DNA of 64,000 bases, taken from positions 1 through 64,000 of the forward strand of contig JAJEIP010000082.1 of the NCBI GenBank assembly GCA_022827885.1, given 5' to 3'. Source of the stretch: Candidatus Poribacteria bacterium (lineage in GTDB: Bacteria; Poribacteria; WGA-4E; WGA-3G). The translations under genes were made by a program, and so were the position numbers. This document shows positions 34,675-43,403 of the stretch, piece after piece (position 1 is the stretch's first letter; every line of letters begins with the position of its first letter). The notes below the pieces were generated by a model. The model had not been told where the DNA came from. It did not search any database and saw only the letters and a list, made by a program, of their open reading frames with translations.

Positions 34675-36879
34675 ATGGTTATCACAGTTGACGAAAGCTA
34701 TCGCCATAAGAGAGATCGCACTGAACAACAACTCTTCGCAGTCGTTGAACAGAATACGCCGGATTCCATAAAAATACCCCTGTTTCCGCAAGATGAACCA
34801 AAAGCATTCACGTTCCAACTTGATAAGGAACTGATTGCGCGTTTGAACCTCTGGGACTGGTTTCGTAATTACGCGAAAGAAGCACAAGTCTCAACTGCCG
34901 GTATCCGAGGTCCACAGAATATTTTATACCCATGGGACACCCGCTTCCCGATTAACCAGATTGGGATTATTTTAGCAACGCTCGGAAAAAGTCTCGTCGC
35001 GAATGAAACCGCAGATGGAAGGTCGGTTGAGAAACTCGCAGGATGCGAAGTGCGTTACAACTCACAAAAATATGTCGAATACATCGCCCGTATCCAAGCT
35101 GCACAAGGAATTCGGACGTATGTGCCGAAATCATTTGGCACCCTCCCCATCTGGATGGCATCCTTCTTAATCTTTATGCTCGATTTGGACGGTGGTGAAC
35201 ATGTCACGTCAAGCCATTCCGTCAGCACAAAAAACGCCACCAAAGACCTCAACAATCAGGGAAGCCAATACCTGCCCGAGGAATCCATGCGGTTCGTCAA
35301 CAAGATCGAAGAGATCCTCACAATCGCTGAGGCGGACGGCTATCCCATTCAGTTCAGTGATGCTAACGACGCTCACATCGACTTTGAACGACTGGAGGAA
35401 CTTCACGATGGCGTGCAGCTTTATGTCGGGTATCTCAAAGGCGGTGTTGCTACAGACACGAATCTCGACCTCATCCGCGAGATGAAACCTCCGATTGTTG
35501 TTGATTGTGTCGGCGGGTGTATGTATCGTCCGATGCGTGCCATCTTTGAACGGTTGGGAATCGCTAACTCTGTGCGCTGGCTCCACGTTGCGGCGGATCC
35601 ACTCTATCACAACATCGGAAAACTCGATCGGAATCCGAAAACGGGTGAAACTGAATTTTACGATCTCGGTTGCGACTTTAGTATCCTCGATGTCGTCAAA
35701 TCCACAGATTACGCAACGAAACTCAAATCGCAGCCTATCGGAACCATTATTGAAGCGACCGACCCAGATGGCGACCGACTCATCGTCTGTGAAATAGAGG
35801 ACGCATCACGATCAGAAACGTTGGAACACCTCGGCATTGATTTTCTTGATCTCGGTGACGACCGACTCTTGACGATTTATACACCGAATCAAGCATTCCT
35901 TATGTTGATGGACTTCTACGCCAAGCAACTGAAAACCTCTGGTCTTTGGCAAGATCATCCGCGGTTCATGATTAAGACAACCCCCTCTGCGCTCGCTTGG
36001 GATCAGTGGGGTGATGCGAACAATGTGAAGGTCCTTAACGTTCCTGTCGGTTTCAAGGAGATCGCCGCGATTATGAAAAAGATTGAACGACAATTGGCTG
36101 ATGCACCAGAGGCACCCGTTGTTGTTCAAGATGTCTACGGTAAAACGATTTCACTCGGTATCCAACCGCGATTGATTTTCGCGGGTGAAGAGAGCGGAGG
36201 AATGATCACCGGTCCCGAAAAACTCATCCAGAGCCAGAGCGGTCGCACAGCGATAGCGATGCGTGAAAAATCGGCAGGTGAATCCATGGTTCTGGTTACG
36301 GCACTCGCGGCACACTGCAAACGGGCAAATATTTCCCTCTCTGACTATCTCGCAGCTGTCTTTGCAGAGAGCCAAATCACAGCGATGTATGACGTGAGAG
36401 AGGACATCACGTATTACAACGAATCGGAGCCGAATCCTGAAAAACTCCGGGTAGCAAAGCGTGAAGGCGAGGCGAAACGCGATAAAAACGACCTGTTTTT
36501 TCTCGGCATCGCCATTGCGCTCCGAGATGGGAAAATAGATGTAGAACACGCACGTGCCATCCTTTCAGACGCCCTGCCGAGCCTTGATTTCACAACGCTT
36601 GAGGATGTCAGATTTGTTGGCGACGGAAGTTATCTCAAGTTTCACGATAAATGTGTTGAAGTTCGAAAGTCAGGCACGGATGCGAAAACCAAAGCCTACG
36701 CCTCTGGCAGCGATAAGGAAGCGTGTCGGAAGTTCGCCAAAGCCTTCGGTGAAGCAAGTGGTGAATTAACCGAACTTTACACCGAACAAATAGGTCAAAA
36801 TTACTTAGGGGATGTTGAAAGCAGAGCACGCCAGATTTACGATGCATTTCAGTCAGCTAAAAAAGGAGAATTATCATGA
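34675..36879 (+). CDS. alpha-D-phosphohexomutase family protein (large)
   Basis: A 734-residue member of the phosphoglucomutase/phosphomannomutase superfamily, longer than the usual ~450-580 residues. Recognisable sites are STAGIRGPQN at the N terminus, the phosphoserine loop VTSSHSVSTKNAT in place of the usual TASHNP, the metal loop ATDPDGDRLIV, and the sugar-binding loop FAGEESGGMITGP. The phosphate-binding C-terminal domain is less clear. The serine loop deviates from consensus, so the phosphoacceptor Ser should be checked. The start is ATG 34675, five bases after AGGAGGG; a TTG at 34672 is too close to it. It overlaps the next gene by 4 bp. Likely role: hexose-phosphate interconversion for glycan synthesis. 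Confidence 0.8.
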   Translation: MVITVDESYRHKRDRTEQQLFAVVEQNTPDSIKIPLFPQDEPKAFTFQLDKELIARLNLWDWFRNYAKEAQVSTAGIRGPQNILYPWDTRFPINQIGIILATLGKSLVANETADGRSVEKLAGCEVRYNSQKYVEYIARIQAAQGIRTYVPKSFGTLPIWMASFLIFMLDLDGGEHVTSSHSVSTKNATKDLNNQGSQYLPEESMRFVNKIEEILTIAEADGYPIQFSDANDAHIDFERLEELHDGVQLYVGYLKGGVATDTNLDLIREMKPPIVVDCVGGCMYRPMRAIFERLGIANSVRWLHVAADPLYHNIGKLDRNPKTGETEFYDLGCDFSILDVVKSTDYATKLKSQPIGTIIEATDPDGDRLIVCEIEDASRSETLEHLGIDFLDLGDDRLLTIYTPNQAFLMLMDFYAKQLKTSGLWQDHPRFMIKTTPSALAWDQWGDANNVKVLNVPVGFKEIAAIMKKIERQLADAPEAPVVVQDVYGKTISLGIQPRLIFAGEESGGMITGPEKLIQSQSGRTAIAMREKSAGESMVLVTALAAHCKRANISLSDYLAAVFAESQITAMYDVREDITYYNESEPNPEKLRVAKREGEAKRDKNDLFFLGIAIALRDGKIDVEHARAILSDALPSLDFTTLEDVRFVGDGSYLKFHDKCVEVRKSGTDAKTKAYASGSDKEACRKFAKAFGEASGELTELYTEQIGQNYLGDVESRARQIYDAFQSAKKGELS

Positions 36880-37988
36880 TCAGAACGATTATCGCTTTAT
36901 TCGGAGTTGCGATGCTTTTTTGTTTCGCAACAGTTTCCGAAGCAGCGTGGACGATCCTGCGTGAAGACAACTTCGTCCGAGATGATGGAATTGACGCGAG
37001 GTTACAAGATGTCTATTTCATGGATAACCAGAGAGGTTTGGTCGTTGGAGATGGCGGTTTAATATTGGTGACGACGGACGGTGGGAAAATCTGGGGCAAA
37101 ATCGAAGTTGATATGCGTCCCCCCGGTGCCGGGCAAAGACCAGGCGGACGCCCAGGTGCTGGCGGTGGTCCCCCGGGTGCCGGTGGCGGTCCACCAGCGG
37201 GTATGTTCGGTGGTGGCGGTGGTGCGCCGCTCTACAATATCTACTTTGTAAATGAAAACGTCGGTTATATCACTGGCGGTAGAGCGACTATCCTGAAGAC
37301 CGAAGACGGTGGTAAAACGTGGGCACGGAAAACAGCGATGAGCGATACCCCGGGACGTGATGGCAGACCAGGACGCCTTCGCGCCAATCTGATGGGTATC
37401 CAGATGATTAGTGAAACAACCGGTTTCATTGCCGGCAGCGAGAACACGATCCTCAAAACAACCGATGGCGGCGAAACTTGGATAGGGAGTTCTGAACGGG
37501 CACGCGTCGGTGAGACCCGGAACAACCTTGAGAATATCTGGTTCGTCTCCCCTACAACGGGATGGGTCATCGGTTCCTTCGGGACGCTCCTGCATACCAT
37601 GGATGGCGGTGAAACCTGGGAGAAACGGAACCTTGCCAGCGTCGATGATAACCTATTTGGTATCCACTTCGTTGATGAAAACACGGGTTGGATATGCGGA
37701 CAGGGAGGCTTAGTTCTGCATACCGCAGACGGCGGTGCAACGTGGAATCAGCAAAAAACCGACTCATACGACGATCTCCACGATATTATCTTCGTTGATG
37801 CCATGATCGGTTGGGTAGTCGGCGGCTATAACACTATTTTACACACAGCGGATGGCGGCAAAACCTGGAATAAGCCCCCTGCCTCAGTGAGTGGAATTGA
37901 TAGTTTTAAAGGCGTTCATGCAACTGACTCGAATCACTGTTGGACAGTTAACGATGGAGGGGTCATCGCAGGATACAAAGCGGAATAG
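36876..37988 (+). CDS. secreted Ycf48-like / BNR-repeat propeller with Gly-Pro-rich insert
   Basis: A 370-residue exported protein. Residues 1-23 are a signal peptide (MIRTIIALFGVAMLFCFATV, cleavage near SEA). The mature part is a beta propeller of Ycf48/photosystem II stability factor type. Its blades end in D-G-G-x-T-W: TTDGGKIW, TEDGGKTW, TTDGGETW, TMDGGETW, TADGGATW, TADGGKTW. Between the first and second blade there is an unusual Gly/Pro/Arg-rich insert of ~40 residues (about residues 83-119, e.g. PPGAGQRPGGRPGAGGGPPG). It lacks the WG-x-K tail. Coupled by 4-bp overlap to the phosphohexomutase gene. Probably a protein-binding or assembly factor outside the cytoplasm. Confidence 0.8.
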   Translation: MIRTIIALFGVAMLFCFATVSEAAWTILREDNFVRDDGIDARLQDVYFMDNQRGLVVGDGGLILVTTDGGKIWGKIEVDMRPPGAGQRPGGRPGAGGGPPGAGGGPPAGMFGGGGGAPLYNIYFVNENVGYITGGRATILKTEDGGKTWARKTAMSDTPGRDGRPGRLRANLMGIQMISETTGFIAGSENTILKTTDGGETWIGSSERARVGETRNNLENIWFVSPTTGWVIGSFGTLLHTMDGGETWEKRNLASVDDNLFGIHFVDENTGWICGQGGLVLHTADGGATWNQQKTDSYDDLHDIIFVDAMIGWVVGGYNTILHTADGGKTWNKPPASVSGIDSFKGVHATDSNHCWTVNDGGVIAGYKAE

Positions 37989-37990
37989 TT

Positions 37991-38156
37991 GTCAGTTATC
38001 AGTTGTCAGTTTTAACCATCAACTCGTGCTTTAACATTTATACCGGAGTCGAGTTGATGGTTAAAGTTAAGAATGTTCCTGTAACACATCACTATCTCTT
38101 GATATATTCCAAATAGGGATTAATTGTTACCTGAAGCGCCTTGTCTGATAACTGAC
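37991..38156. repeat. nested palindromic element (MITE-like)
   Basis: The outer inverted repeat GTCAGTTATCAG (37991-38002) / CTGATAACTGAC (38145-38156) encloses a perfect 16-bp inverted repeat TTTAACCATCAACTCG (38011-38026) / CGAGTTGATGGTTAAA (38050-38065). It lies right after the Ycf48-like gene. The inner hairpin could act as a terminator, but the compound structure suggests a small mobile or REP-like element. Confidence 0.6.
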
Positions 38157-38183
38157 TACCGATATTCATTTAAAGGAAAAGCA

Positions 38184-39395
38184 ATGTCAGAACTCAGAAG
38201 CCATAACGTCACGATGCTCGGTACTGGACTCATCGGAATGTTCTACACGATGACGCTCCACAACCAACGCGGTGCAGACCGCGTCCACAGCGTCTATTCA
38301 CGGCGCGAAGAACGTGCGACAGCGTTCGCCGAAGAGTGGAACATCCCCCACGCAACAACCGATCTGTCAGAGGCTATCAATCACCCTGAAACGGATACCG
38401 TTGTCATTGGATTACCCAACAACTTGCACTTGAAGACAGTCGAACTCGCGGCAGCAGCCGGTAAAAGCATCCTCTGCACCAAACCGCTCGGACGCACCGC
38501 TGAAGAGGCTAAAGCGATATTAGACATCGTTGAAAACGCCGATGTATTTGGCGGTTATCTTGAAGATCTCGTCTATCCGCCCAAAACCCTCAAAGCGTTA
38601 GAGTCCGTCCAAAACGGTGCCCTCGGTAAGATCCTGTGGGTGCGTTCCCGCGAGACACATCCCGGTCCACATAGTGATTGGTTCTGGGATCTGGAGCAAG
38701 CAGGCGGCGGTGCCATCGTCGATATGGGATGCCACTGCATCGAGATCATCCGAAACTTCGTCGGGAAAAATAACAGACCGCTTGAGGTGATGTGCTGGGC
38801 AGACACGCTCGTGCATCCGATTGATGCGGAAGACCACGGCATTGCGCTCATCCGATTTGAGAGCGGCGCCATGGGACAATTCGAGGTCGGCTGGGCATTC
38901 CGAGGTGGCATGGATTTACGTGACGAGGTCTCCGGGAGTGAAGGAACCATCTGGCTCAACCACTGGCTCCGCACAGGTTATGAGATGTTCACGGCTGTCG
39001 GGCAGGGGGGATACGTCGCTGAGAAAGCGGAGAGCGACACGGGTTGGCTCTTCCCTGTCGGCGATGAGGTTGCGGAGCTTGGCTATCGCGATATGTTCCT
39101 CGATATGTTCAACGCGATTGACGAAGGACGGGAACCGATGGAAACCTTCTATGACGGTTACGTCGTGAACGCTATTATCGATGCTTGTTATAAATCCGCG
39201 AAATCGAAACAGTGGGAAGCCGTTGAAATTCAGGAGTGGCGTGGCACAACGGAAACCGCCGATGCACAAACCGCTAAGTCGGACACTGATGAACGATATG
39301 CCCCCCTCAAGAGTGAACGGATGCCGGATGGCAGAATGAAACGCATTTTCAGGGATCGGGAAACAGGGGAAATTATTGAGAGGGTAGAGGATTAA
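38184..39395 (+). CDS. Gfo/Idh/MocA family oxidoreductase
   Basis: A 403-residue NAD(P)-dependent oxidoreductase. The N-terminal Rossmann domain shows [56 protein letters not shown] and the family signature [18 protein letters not shown], in which the usual E-K-P is T-K-P. The C-terminal domain holds [20 protein letters not shown], with the catalytic Asp/His pair. The start at ATG 38184 is preceded by AAAGGAAAA; the longer frame begins in the palindromic element. It probably oxidises a sugar or inositol. A second, unrelated-in-detail member is at 59524. Confidence 0.87.
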   Translation: MSELRSHNVTMLGTGLIGMFYTMTLHNQRGADRVHSVYSRREERATAFAEEWNIPHATTDLSEAINHPETDTVVIGLPNNLHLKTVELAAAAGKSILCTKPLGRTAEEAKAILDIVENADVFGGYLEDLVYPPKTLKALESVQNGALGKILWVRSRETHPGPHSDWFWDLEQAGGGAIVDMGCHCIEIIRNFVGKNNRPLEVMCWADTLVHPIDAEDHGIALIRFESGAMGQFEVGWAFRGGMDLRDEVSGSEGTIWLNHWLRTGYEMFTAVGQGGYVAEKAESDTGWLFPVGDEVAELGYRDMFLDMFNAIDEGREPMETFYDGYVVNAIIDACYKSAKSKQWEAVEIQEWRGTTETADAQTAKSDTDERYAPLKSERMPDGRMKRIFRDRETGEIIERVED

Positions 39396-39510
39396 ACGGC
39401 GATAGTTTATAATCGTTCTTTCGGTTGTGGTTCGGTTTGTAGGAGAAGGATTGAAGGGCACACGACTATTGTTTATGAACTGATCCGATTAAACATAGGA
39501 GGGACTTCCG

Positions 39511-40269
39511 ATGAATCAAATCCTAACAGCCATTGCACTTGTACTCTGTTTTGGAGTGCATTGTTTCGCTGCATTTGAAGAGGAGACCGTGTTGTTATAC
39601 CTCTTTGATGAAGAGACAGCTGATGAGGCAACAGATCTATCCGAATTCGAGAATCACGGGGAAATCACCGATGCTGAATGGACGAAGGATGGAAAACTCG
39701 GTGGTGCGTTGACGTTTGATGGCGCGAGTAGTCTTATTGAAGTGCCACATCATGAGAGTCTCTTCCCTGGAGGCGATGAACTGACAATCGAGGCGTGGTT
39801 CAAACCGGCTTCATTTCCAGCTGGACATCCACCGATTGCGCGGAAAGGCTCTGTCCCTGAAAGCGGATGGGGTTTTGATACACCCGGCGGAAAAATCCGT
39901 GGATTCGTCTATACCGCACCCGGTGCCGCTGCTGTGGCACAAGGCGCGACACCGATGAAGGTGGACACATGGCATCATCTCGCTATGGTCTACGATGGCT
40001 CGGAGATCCGTATATATCTGGACGGCGAACTGGACGGAGAAGTCCAGCGAAAAGGGGACATCAACGAAAATGAAGCCTCAGTCTGGATCGGGAAGAAAGC
40101 AAATGAAAATATCTGGCTTGATGGAACGCTCGATGAACTCCGAATTCTCAACATCGCAATCACGGAAGAACAGATTCAAGCGGATATGGAAGGTATCGCG
40201 TTTGCCGTTGAAGTCACCGGAAAACTCACAACGACATGGGGACGGATTAAAACCCAAATCCGCCGTTAG
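39511..40269 (+). CDS. secreted LamG-domain protein with TTTWG tail
   Basis: A 252-residue exported protein. The signal peptide is MNQILTAIALVLCFGVHCFA (cleavage near AAF). The LamG domain shows LLYLFDEETADEATDLSEFE, LGGALTFDGASSLIEV, LTIEAWFKPASFP, TWHHLAMVYDGSEIRIYLDG and GTLDELRILNIAITEEQI. It ends G-K-L-T-T-T-W-G-R-I-K-T-Q-I-R-R, the clearest version of the shared tail. AGGAGGG precedes the ATG. It is followed after 18 bp by the phytanoyl-CoA dioxygenase gene, so co-transcription is likely. Confidence 0.86.
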   Translation: MNQILTAIALVLCFGVHCFAAFEEETVLLYLFDEETADEATDLSEFENHGEITDAEWTKDGKLGGALTFDGASSLIEVPHHESLFPGGDELTIEAWFKPASFPAGHPPIARKGSVPESGWGFDTPGGKIRGFVYTAPGAAAVAQGATPMKVDTWHHLAMVYDGSEIRIYLDGELDGEVQRKGDINENEASVWIGKKANENIWLDGTLDELRILNIAITEEQIQADMEGIAFAVEVTGKLTTTWGRIKTQIRR

Positions 40270-40287
40270 CAGCTAAAGGGGATAACA

Positions 40288-41139
40288 ATGGATACAAGTT
40301 GGCTTGACTACTGTGCTACGGAAGAACAGCTCAAGGCATTCAATGACGAGGGTTACCTTATTGTCGAAGACGCTATAAGTCCTGAGATGGTAGACGCATT
40401 AGAGGTTGTCGCAGATCGACTTGATGCGGAAGAGCGTGCCAAAACGGGTTTAGCACCGAACAAATTGTTGTCGAAGTTCCGCACCGTCATTGAAGACGAT
40501 GTTCTGCTGGAGCTGCTTGATAACAAGAAGGTCTTTCCGCTGCTCTGGGACATTCTGGGATGGAACATCCAACTTTACATCTCTCATCTGATCATGTATC
40601 CGCCCGAACCTCCCGACAAGGAACGGATTCGCAAAGGGGCACATTGGCATCAAGACGGGGGTAGACCTGTGCCGGAGATGGAGCGTCCGCACCCCCGACT
40701 CTCCTTGAAAGTCAGTTACTGGTTGAGCGACGTTACCCACCGTGACAACGGCGCGATGCGTATTGTCCCGTGTAGTCATAAACTGGACACCCGTCCGCCA
40801 AACAGAGACGACGATCCTGATGGTGATCCCGAAGGTGCAATAGATCTGACCGTCAAGCGCGGGACGGCAGTGCTATTCGATCGACGGATGTGGCACTCAC
40901 GCGGTTGGAATTTCTCGGATGCAACTCGGAAGGTTCTGTTTATGGGGTATAGCTACCGGTGGTTGCGTGGCTTGGATTACAACCTCATGCCACCGGAGAT
41001 CCTTGAGAAATGCGATCCGATTCGACGGCAGTTGCTGGGAGATGGTGTAGATATTAAGGGGTGGTGGCAACCCACAGACGCAGATGTGCCTTTAAAGACA
41101 TGGATTGCGGAGCATCGCGGGGAGGAATACGTGCGGTAA
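40288..41139 (+). CDS. phytanoyl-CoA dioxygenase (PhyH) family protein
   Basis: A 283-residue Fe(II)/2-oxoglutarate-dependent dioxygenase. The facial triad is visible: His121 and Asp123 in HWHQDGG and His203 in DRRMWHSRGWN, with Arg214 as candidate 2-oxoglutarate ligand. The N terminus FNDEGYLIVEDAISPEMVDA is typical of the family. It probably hydroxylates a small organic molecule in the cytoplasm; PhyH paralogues are numerous in this kind of genome and are rarely about phytanate. The next gene, on the other strand, ends 20 bp downstream if its frameshift is corrected. Confidence 0.87.
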   Translation: MDTSWLDYCATEEQLKAFNDEGYLIVEDAISPEMVDALEVVADRLDAEERAKTGLAPNKLLSKFRTVIEDDVLLELLDNKKVFPLLWDILGWNIQLYISHLIMYPPEPPDKERIRKGAHWHQDGGRPVPEMERPHPRLSLKVSYWLSDVTHRDNGAMRIVPCSHKLDTRPPNRDDDPDGDPEGAIDLTVKRGTAVLFDRRMWHSRGWNFSDATRKVLFMGYSYRWLRGLDYNLMPPEILEKCDPIRRQLLGDGVDIKGWWQPTDADVPLKTWIAEHRGEEYVR

Positions 41140-41159
41140 CTTTTGACGGATGTGTGTCC

Positions 41160-41377
41160 CTAATCGGGTGCTGTATGTTTGGACGGATCATAGTAAGAGA
41201 CATATTTTTTCTGTCGCGTTTGTTCTCTTCCTGTCTTGCTTTCACATACGCAAAGTATTCGTCCAAGGTCTCGAACTGTGCACTAATCTCCGCTTTAATT
41301 CGATAACATTCCTCGAGAATAGGATCGGTGTAGGTTTCGGGGTCAAATTCTGGATGCTTTTCTGGGACTTCTTTCAT
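41160..41377 (-). pseudogene. second copy of the PIN companion protein, frameshifted
   Basis: A tandem copy of the small protein that forms the C terminus of the adjacent PIN gene. It starts MKEVPEKHPEFDPETYTDPI at ATG 41377, eight bases after GGAGG. At the T6 run 41205-41210 (A6 on the coding strand) the frame shifts. As read, it continues into unrelated residues and overlaps the PhyH gene down to 41054. With one extra A it reads KYVSYYDPSKHTAPD and stops at 41160-41162, matching the other copy's KYVPYDPSKR. The upstream TAGAACTGATGGAGG is the end of the PIN gene, so the duplication starts inside it. Confidence 0.6.
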
Positions 41378-41419
41378 TTGCATGCCCTCCATCAGTTCTA
41401 CCAAAGTTCCTATTAGCAG

Positions 41420-42148
41420 TTAGGTATCGTCATCGGATTTCTCAGGTGGTATGCGTTTGGATGGATCATACGGAACATATTTGATGCCATTGCGTTTATC
41501 TTCTTCCTCCAGTGCTTTCACATACGCAAAGAATTCCTTTTGAGTCTTAAATTTAGCACTGAGCTCTGCCTTGATTCGATAGCATTCTTCGAGGATAGGA
41601 TCCGTATACGTTTCGGGATCGAATTCTGGGTGTTTTTCTGGGACTTCTTTCATTTGAATGTCCTCCATCAGTTCTATAGGTGTACAGATAATTGTCGGCT
41701 GAAATCCTGCCTCTTGGCAAACGCGATTGATATGCTCACGTTTATTTTCATTTACAATATGTTTATGGTTCCACGACACCAAGTAATCAACACCATGTCC
41801 GTTTGCAATAGCGATATGCTGAGCATCAGGTCTGGAATTTCGTGGTACTGCCCCGGAATCAAGCAGTTTTTCCACAAGCATATCCATATCAGGTGAAACT
41901 TCCAATATCATTAGCGAAGATACCACATCAAGTCGTTTTTGTGCTGCAGTTGCGTCGCCTTGCCTGATCTCATCGCGAACTATCGGTGAAATGACAAACT
42001 CAAATCTGTCCGCATAGTCCTCCCACAACTGTCGACTTGCTTCTTGCCGGGCTGCTAAGATCGGATTGTTACTGGATCTCGCTACCAAGTAGCTAACAAC
42101 TGTTGGCTCAATGTAGACTCTCGGCTTTATGCTTGTATATTTTAACAC
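41420..42148 (-). CDS. PIN-domain (VapC-like) toxin fused to a small companion protein
   Basis: A 242-residue protein. Residues 1-~160 are a PIN nuclease domain (RVYIEPTVVSYLVARSS with Glu14 in the place of the first Asp, then FVISPIVRDEIRQGD, SRPDAQHIAIANGHGVDYLV and WNHKHI). Residues ~167-242 are a separate small domain MKEVPEKHPEFDPETYTDPI ending PYDPSKRIPPEKSDDDT. The junction IELMEDIQMKEV contains GGAGG followed eight bases later by ATG, so the companion can also be made alone. The gene starts at GTG 42148. PIN toxins cut RNA; the companion may be an antitoxin-like or regulatory partner, which is inferred. Confidence 0.72.
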   Translation of the reverse strand: MLKYTSIKPRVYIEPTVVSYLVARSSNNPILAARQEASRQLWEDYADRFEFVISPIVRDEIRQGDATAAQKRLDVVSSLMILEVSPDMDMLVEKLLDSGAVPRNSRPDAQHIAIANGHGVDYLVSWNHKHIVNENKREHINRVCQEAGFQPTIICTPIELMEDIQMKEVPEKHPEFDPETYTDPILEECYRIKAELSAKFKTQKEFFAYVKALEEEDKRNGIKYVPYDPSKRIPPEKSDDDT

Positions 42149-42308
42149 GAAATACTGCTTCTTTCAAATCAAACTGCTGACGTAAGAAATAATAAAAAAT
42201 CGGCGAATTCGCGAGGGAAAGTGAAAGAGTAGAAGGACAGAAATTGCGAAAAGATTCCTCTTCCATTCTTCCACCTTTTCGTCCTTCCAACCCAAACTCA
42301 AGATCGTA

Positions 42309-43376
42309 TCACGCCAACGCATCTTCTCCATCGGTCAGCCATGCCAGATCGAACTTTGCGAAGGACAACGCCTCGTTAGCCCTCTCTTCACCACACTCAT
42401 AGAGACAACAGATATGCGTGTCCGCGGCGATACAGAGATCGGAATACGCCGCGGGACCCGCATGCAAGACTTTGCCGCTACTCCAACTTTGACACTCATC
42501 GTAACTGATACGAATCGTCATCCGCTCGCGACTCTCGCTGGCGGGGTTAGAGAATAGGACGCGGTTCTTGTCGTGCTGATTCGCATCCGTATAGCGCACC
42601 ATACTCGCCTGACAGATCGGTTCAATAAGGTCCTCTTCGTAGCCGAATTCTGTGAATGTATCGCCGCCGTCACTGCTCTTTGCGTATGCACGCCGTTTCG
42701 GTGCGACGTAGTTCCGACAGTTGAAATAGAGTCCACCGTCCACGGTCTCAACGACAACAGATTCATTCGTCCCGGGTTGCGCCTTGCCCCCAATCCGCCA
42801 CGTTTCACCGTGATCGTCGCTAACAATCAGGTGCGAGTAGCCGTATTGCGCGTAGTCCCGGCTGTTTCCGAGCACATGATCACACGGAATGACGAATCTG
42901 CCGTTGGCGAGTTGAATCCCGTGGCAGGGACCCGTTGCATACCACGTCCAGTCTTCGTGCTTCGTCGTGGCTGTGATTTCTCTCGGTTCTGACCAAGTTT
43001 CTCCGTCGTCGTTACTGGCGGTCACCCAAACGGTGCGGGGTGCTTCGCCGGCAACAATCTTTCCTTCCGCGCCGTCAGCGAGATTTTTGCAGAAAAGCAG
43101 ATAGATCGTCCCTGTGTCGCGATCAACCACCGGTGCAGGATTGCCATCCGTATCGGTTCCTGTGGAAACGGCGACTTGCATCGGTTGCCAACGCTCCCCG
43201 TTGTCGAAACTCCGTTTGAGGACAATATCGATGTCTCCAGAATCTCCGCCCCCAGTGCGCCTGCCCTCACAAAACGCCAATAGCGTTCCTTCGTTCGATC
43301 GGACAAGCGCGGGAATTCGGAACGTATGGTATCCCTCCGTCCCTGCTGTGAAAAGCGGACGCTCCGTTTTGTACAT
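42309..43376 (-). CDS. exo-alpha-sialidase / BNR-repeat hydrolase
   Basis: A 355-residue six-bladed sialidase-fold protein (GH33-like). The F/Y-R-I-P motif is HTFRIPAL with Arg20. Asp-boxes occur as SFDNGERW, SNDDGETW, SDDHGETW, SSDGGDTF and SYDECQSW. Candidate catalytic residues are Asp in GGDSGDIDIVLKRS, Glu in ESVVVETVDGG and the arginines in ESRERMTIRI. There is no signal peptide, which is unusual for a sialidase; it may be intracellular or a sialidase-like hydrolase with another substrate. It is the second gene of a two-gene minus-strand unit with the secreted LamG gene at 43404 (27-bp gap). Confidence 0.83.
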   Translation of the reverse strand: MYKTERPLFTAGTEGYHTFRIPALVRSNEGTLLAFCEGRRTGGGDSGDIDIVLKRSFDNGERWQPMQVAVSTGTDTDGNPAPVVDRDTGTIYLLFCKNLADGAEGKIVAGEAPRTVWVTASNDDGETWSEPREITATTKHEDWTWYATGPCHGIQLANGRFVIPCDHVLGNSRDYAQYGYSHLIVSDDHGETWRIGGKAQPGTNESVVVETVDGGLYFNCRNYVAPKRRAYAKSSDGGDTFTEFGYEEDLIEPICQASMVRYTDANQHDKNRVLFSNPASESRERMTIRISYDECQSWSSGKVLHAGPAAYSDLCIAADTHICCLYECGEERANEALSFAKFDLAWLTDGEDALA

Positions 43377-43403
43377 GCCTACAAGCCTCCTCCGCGAGGT
43401 AAA

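Noticed and set aside
41054-41404. 116-residue ORF as a genuine independent gene
   Set aside because: Its last ~45 residues have no counterpart in the intact copy, overlap the PhyH gene antisense, and disappear when a one-base homopolymer shift is corrected.
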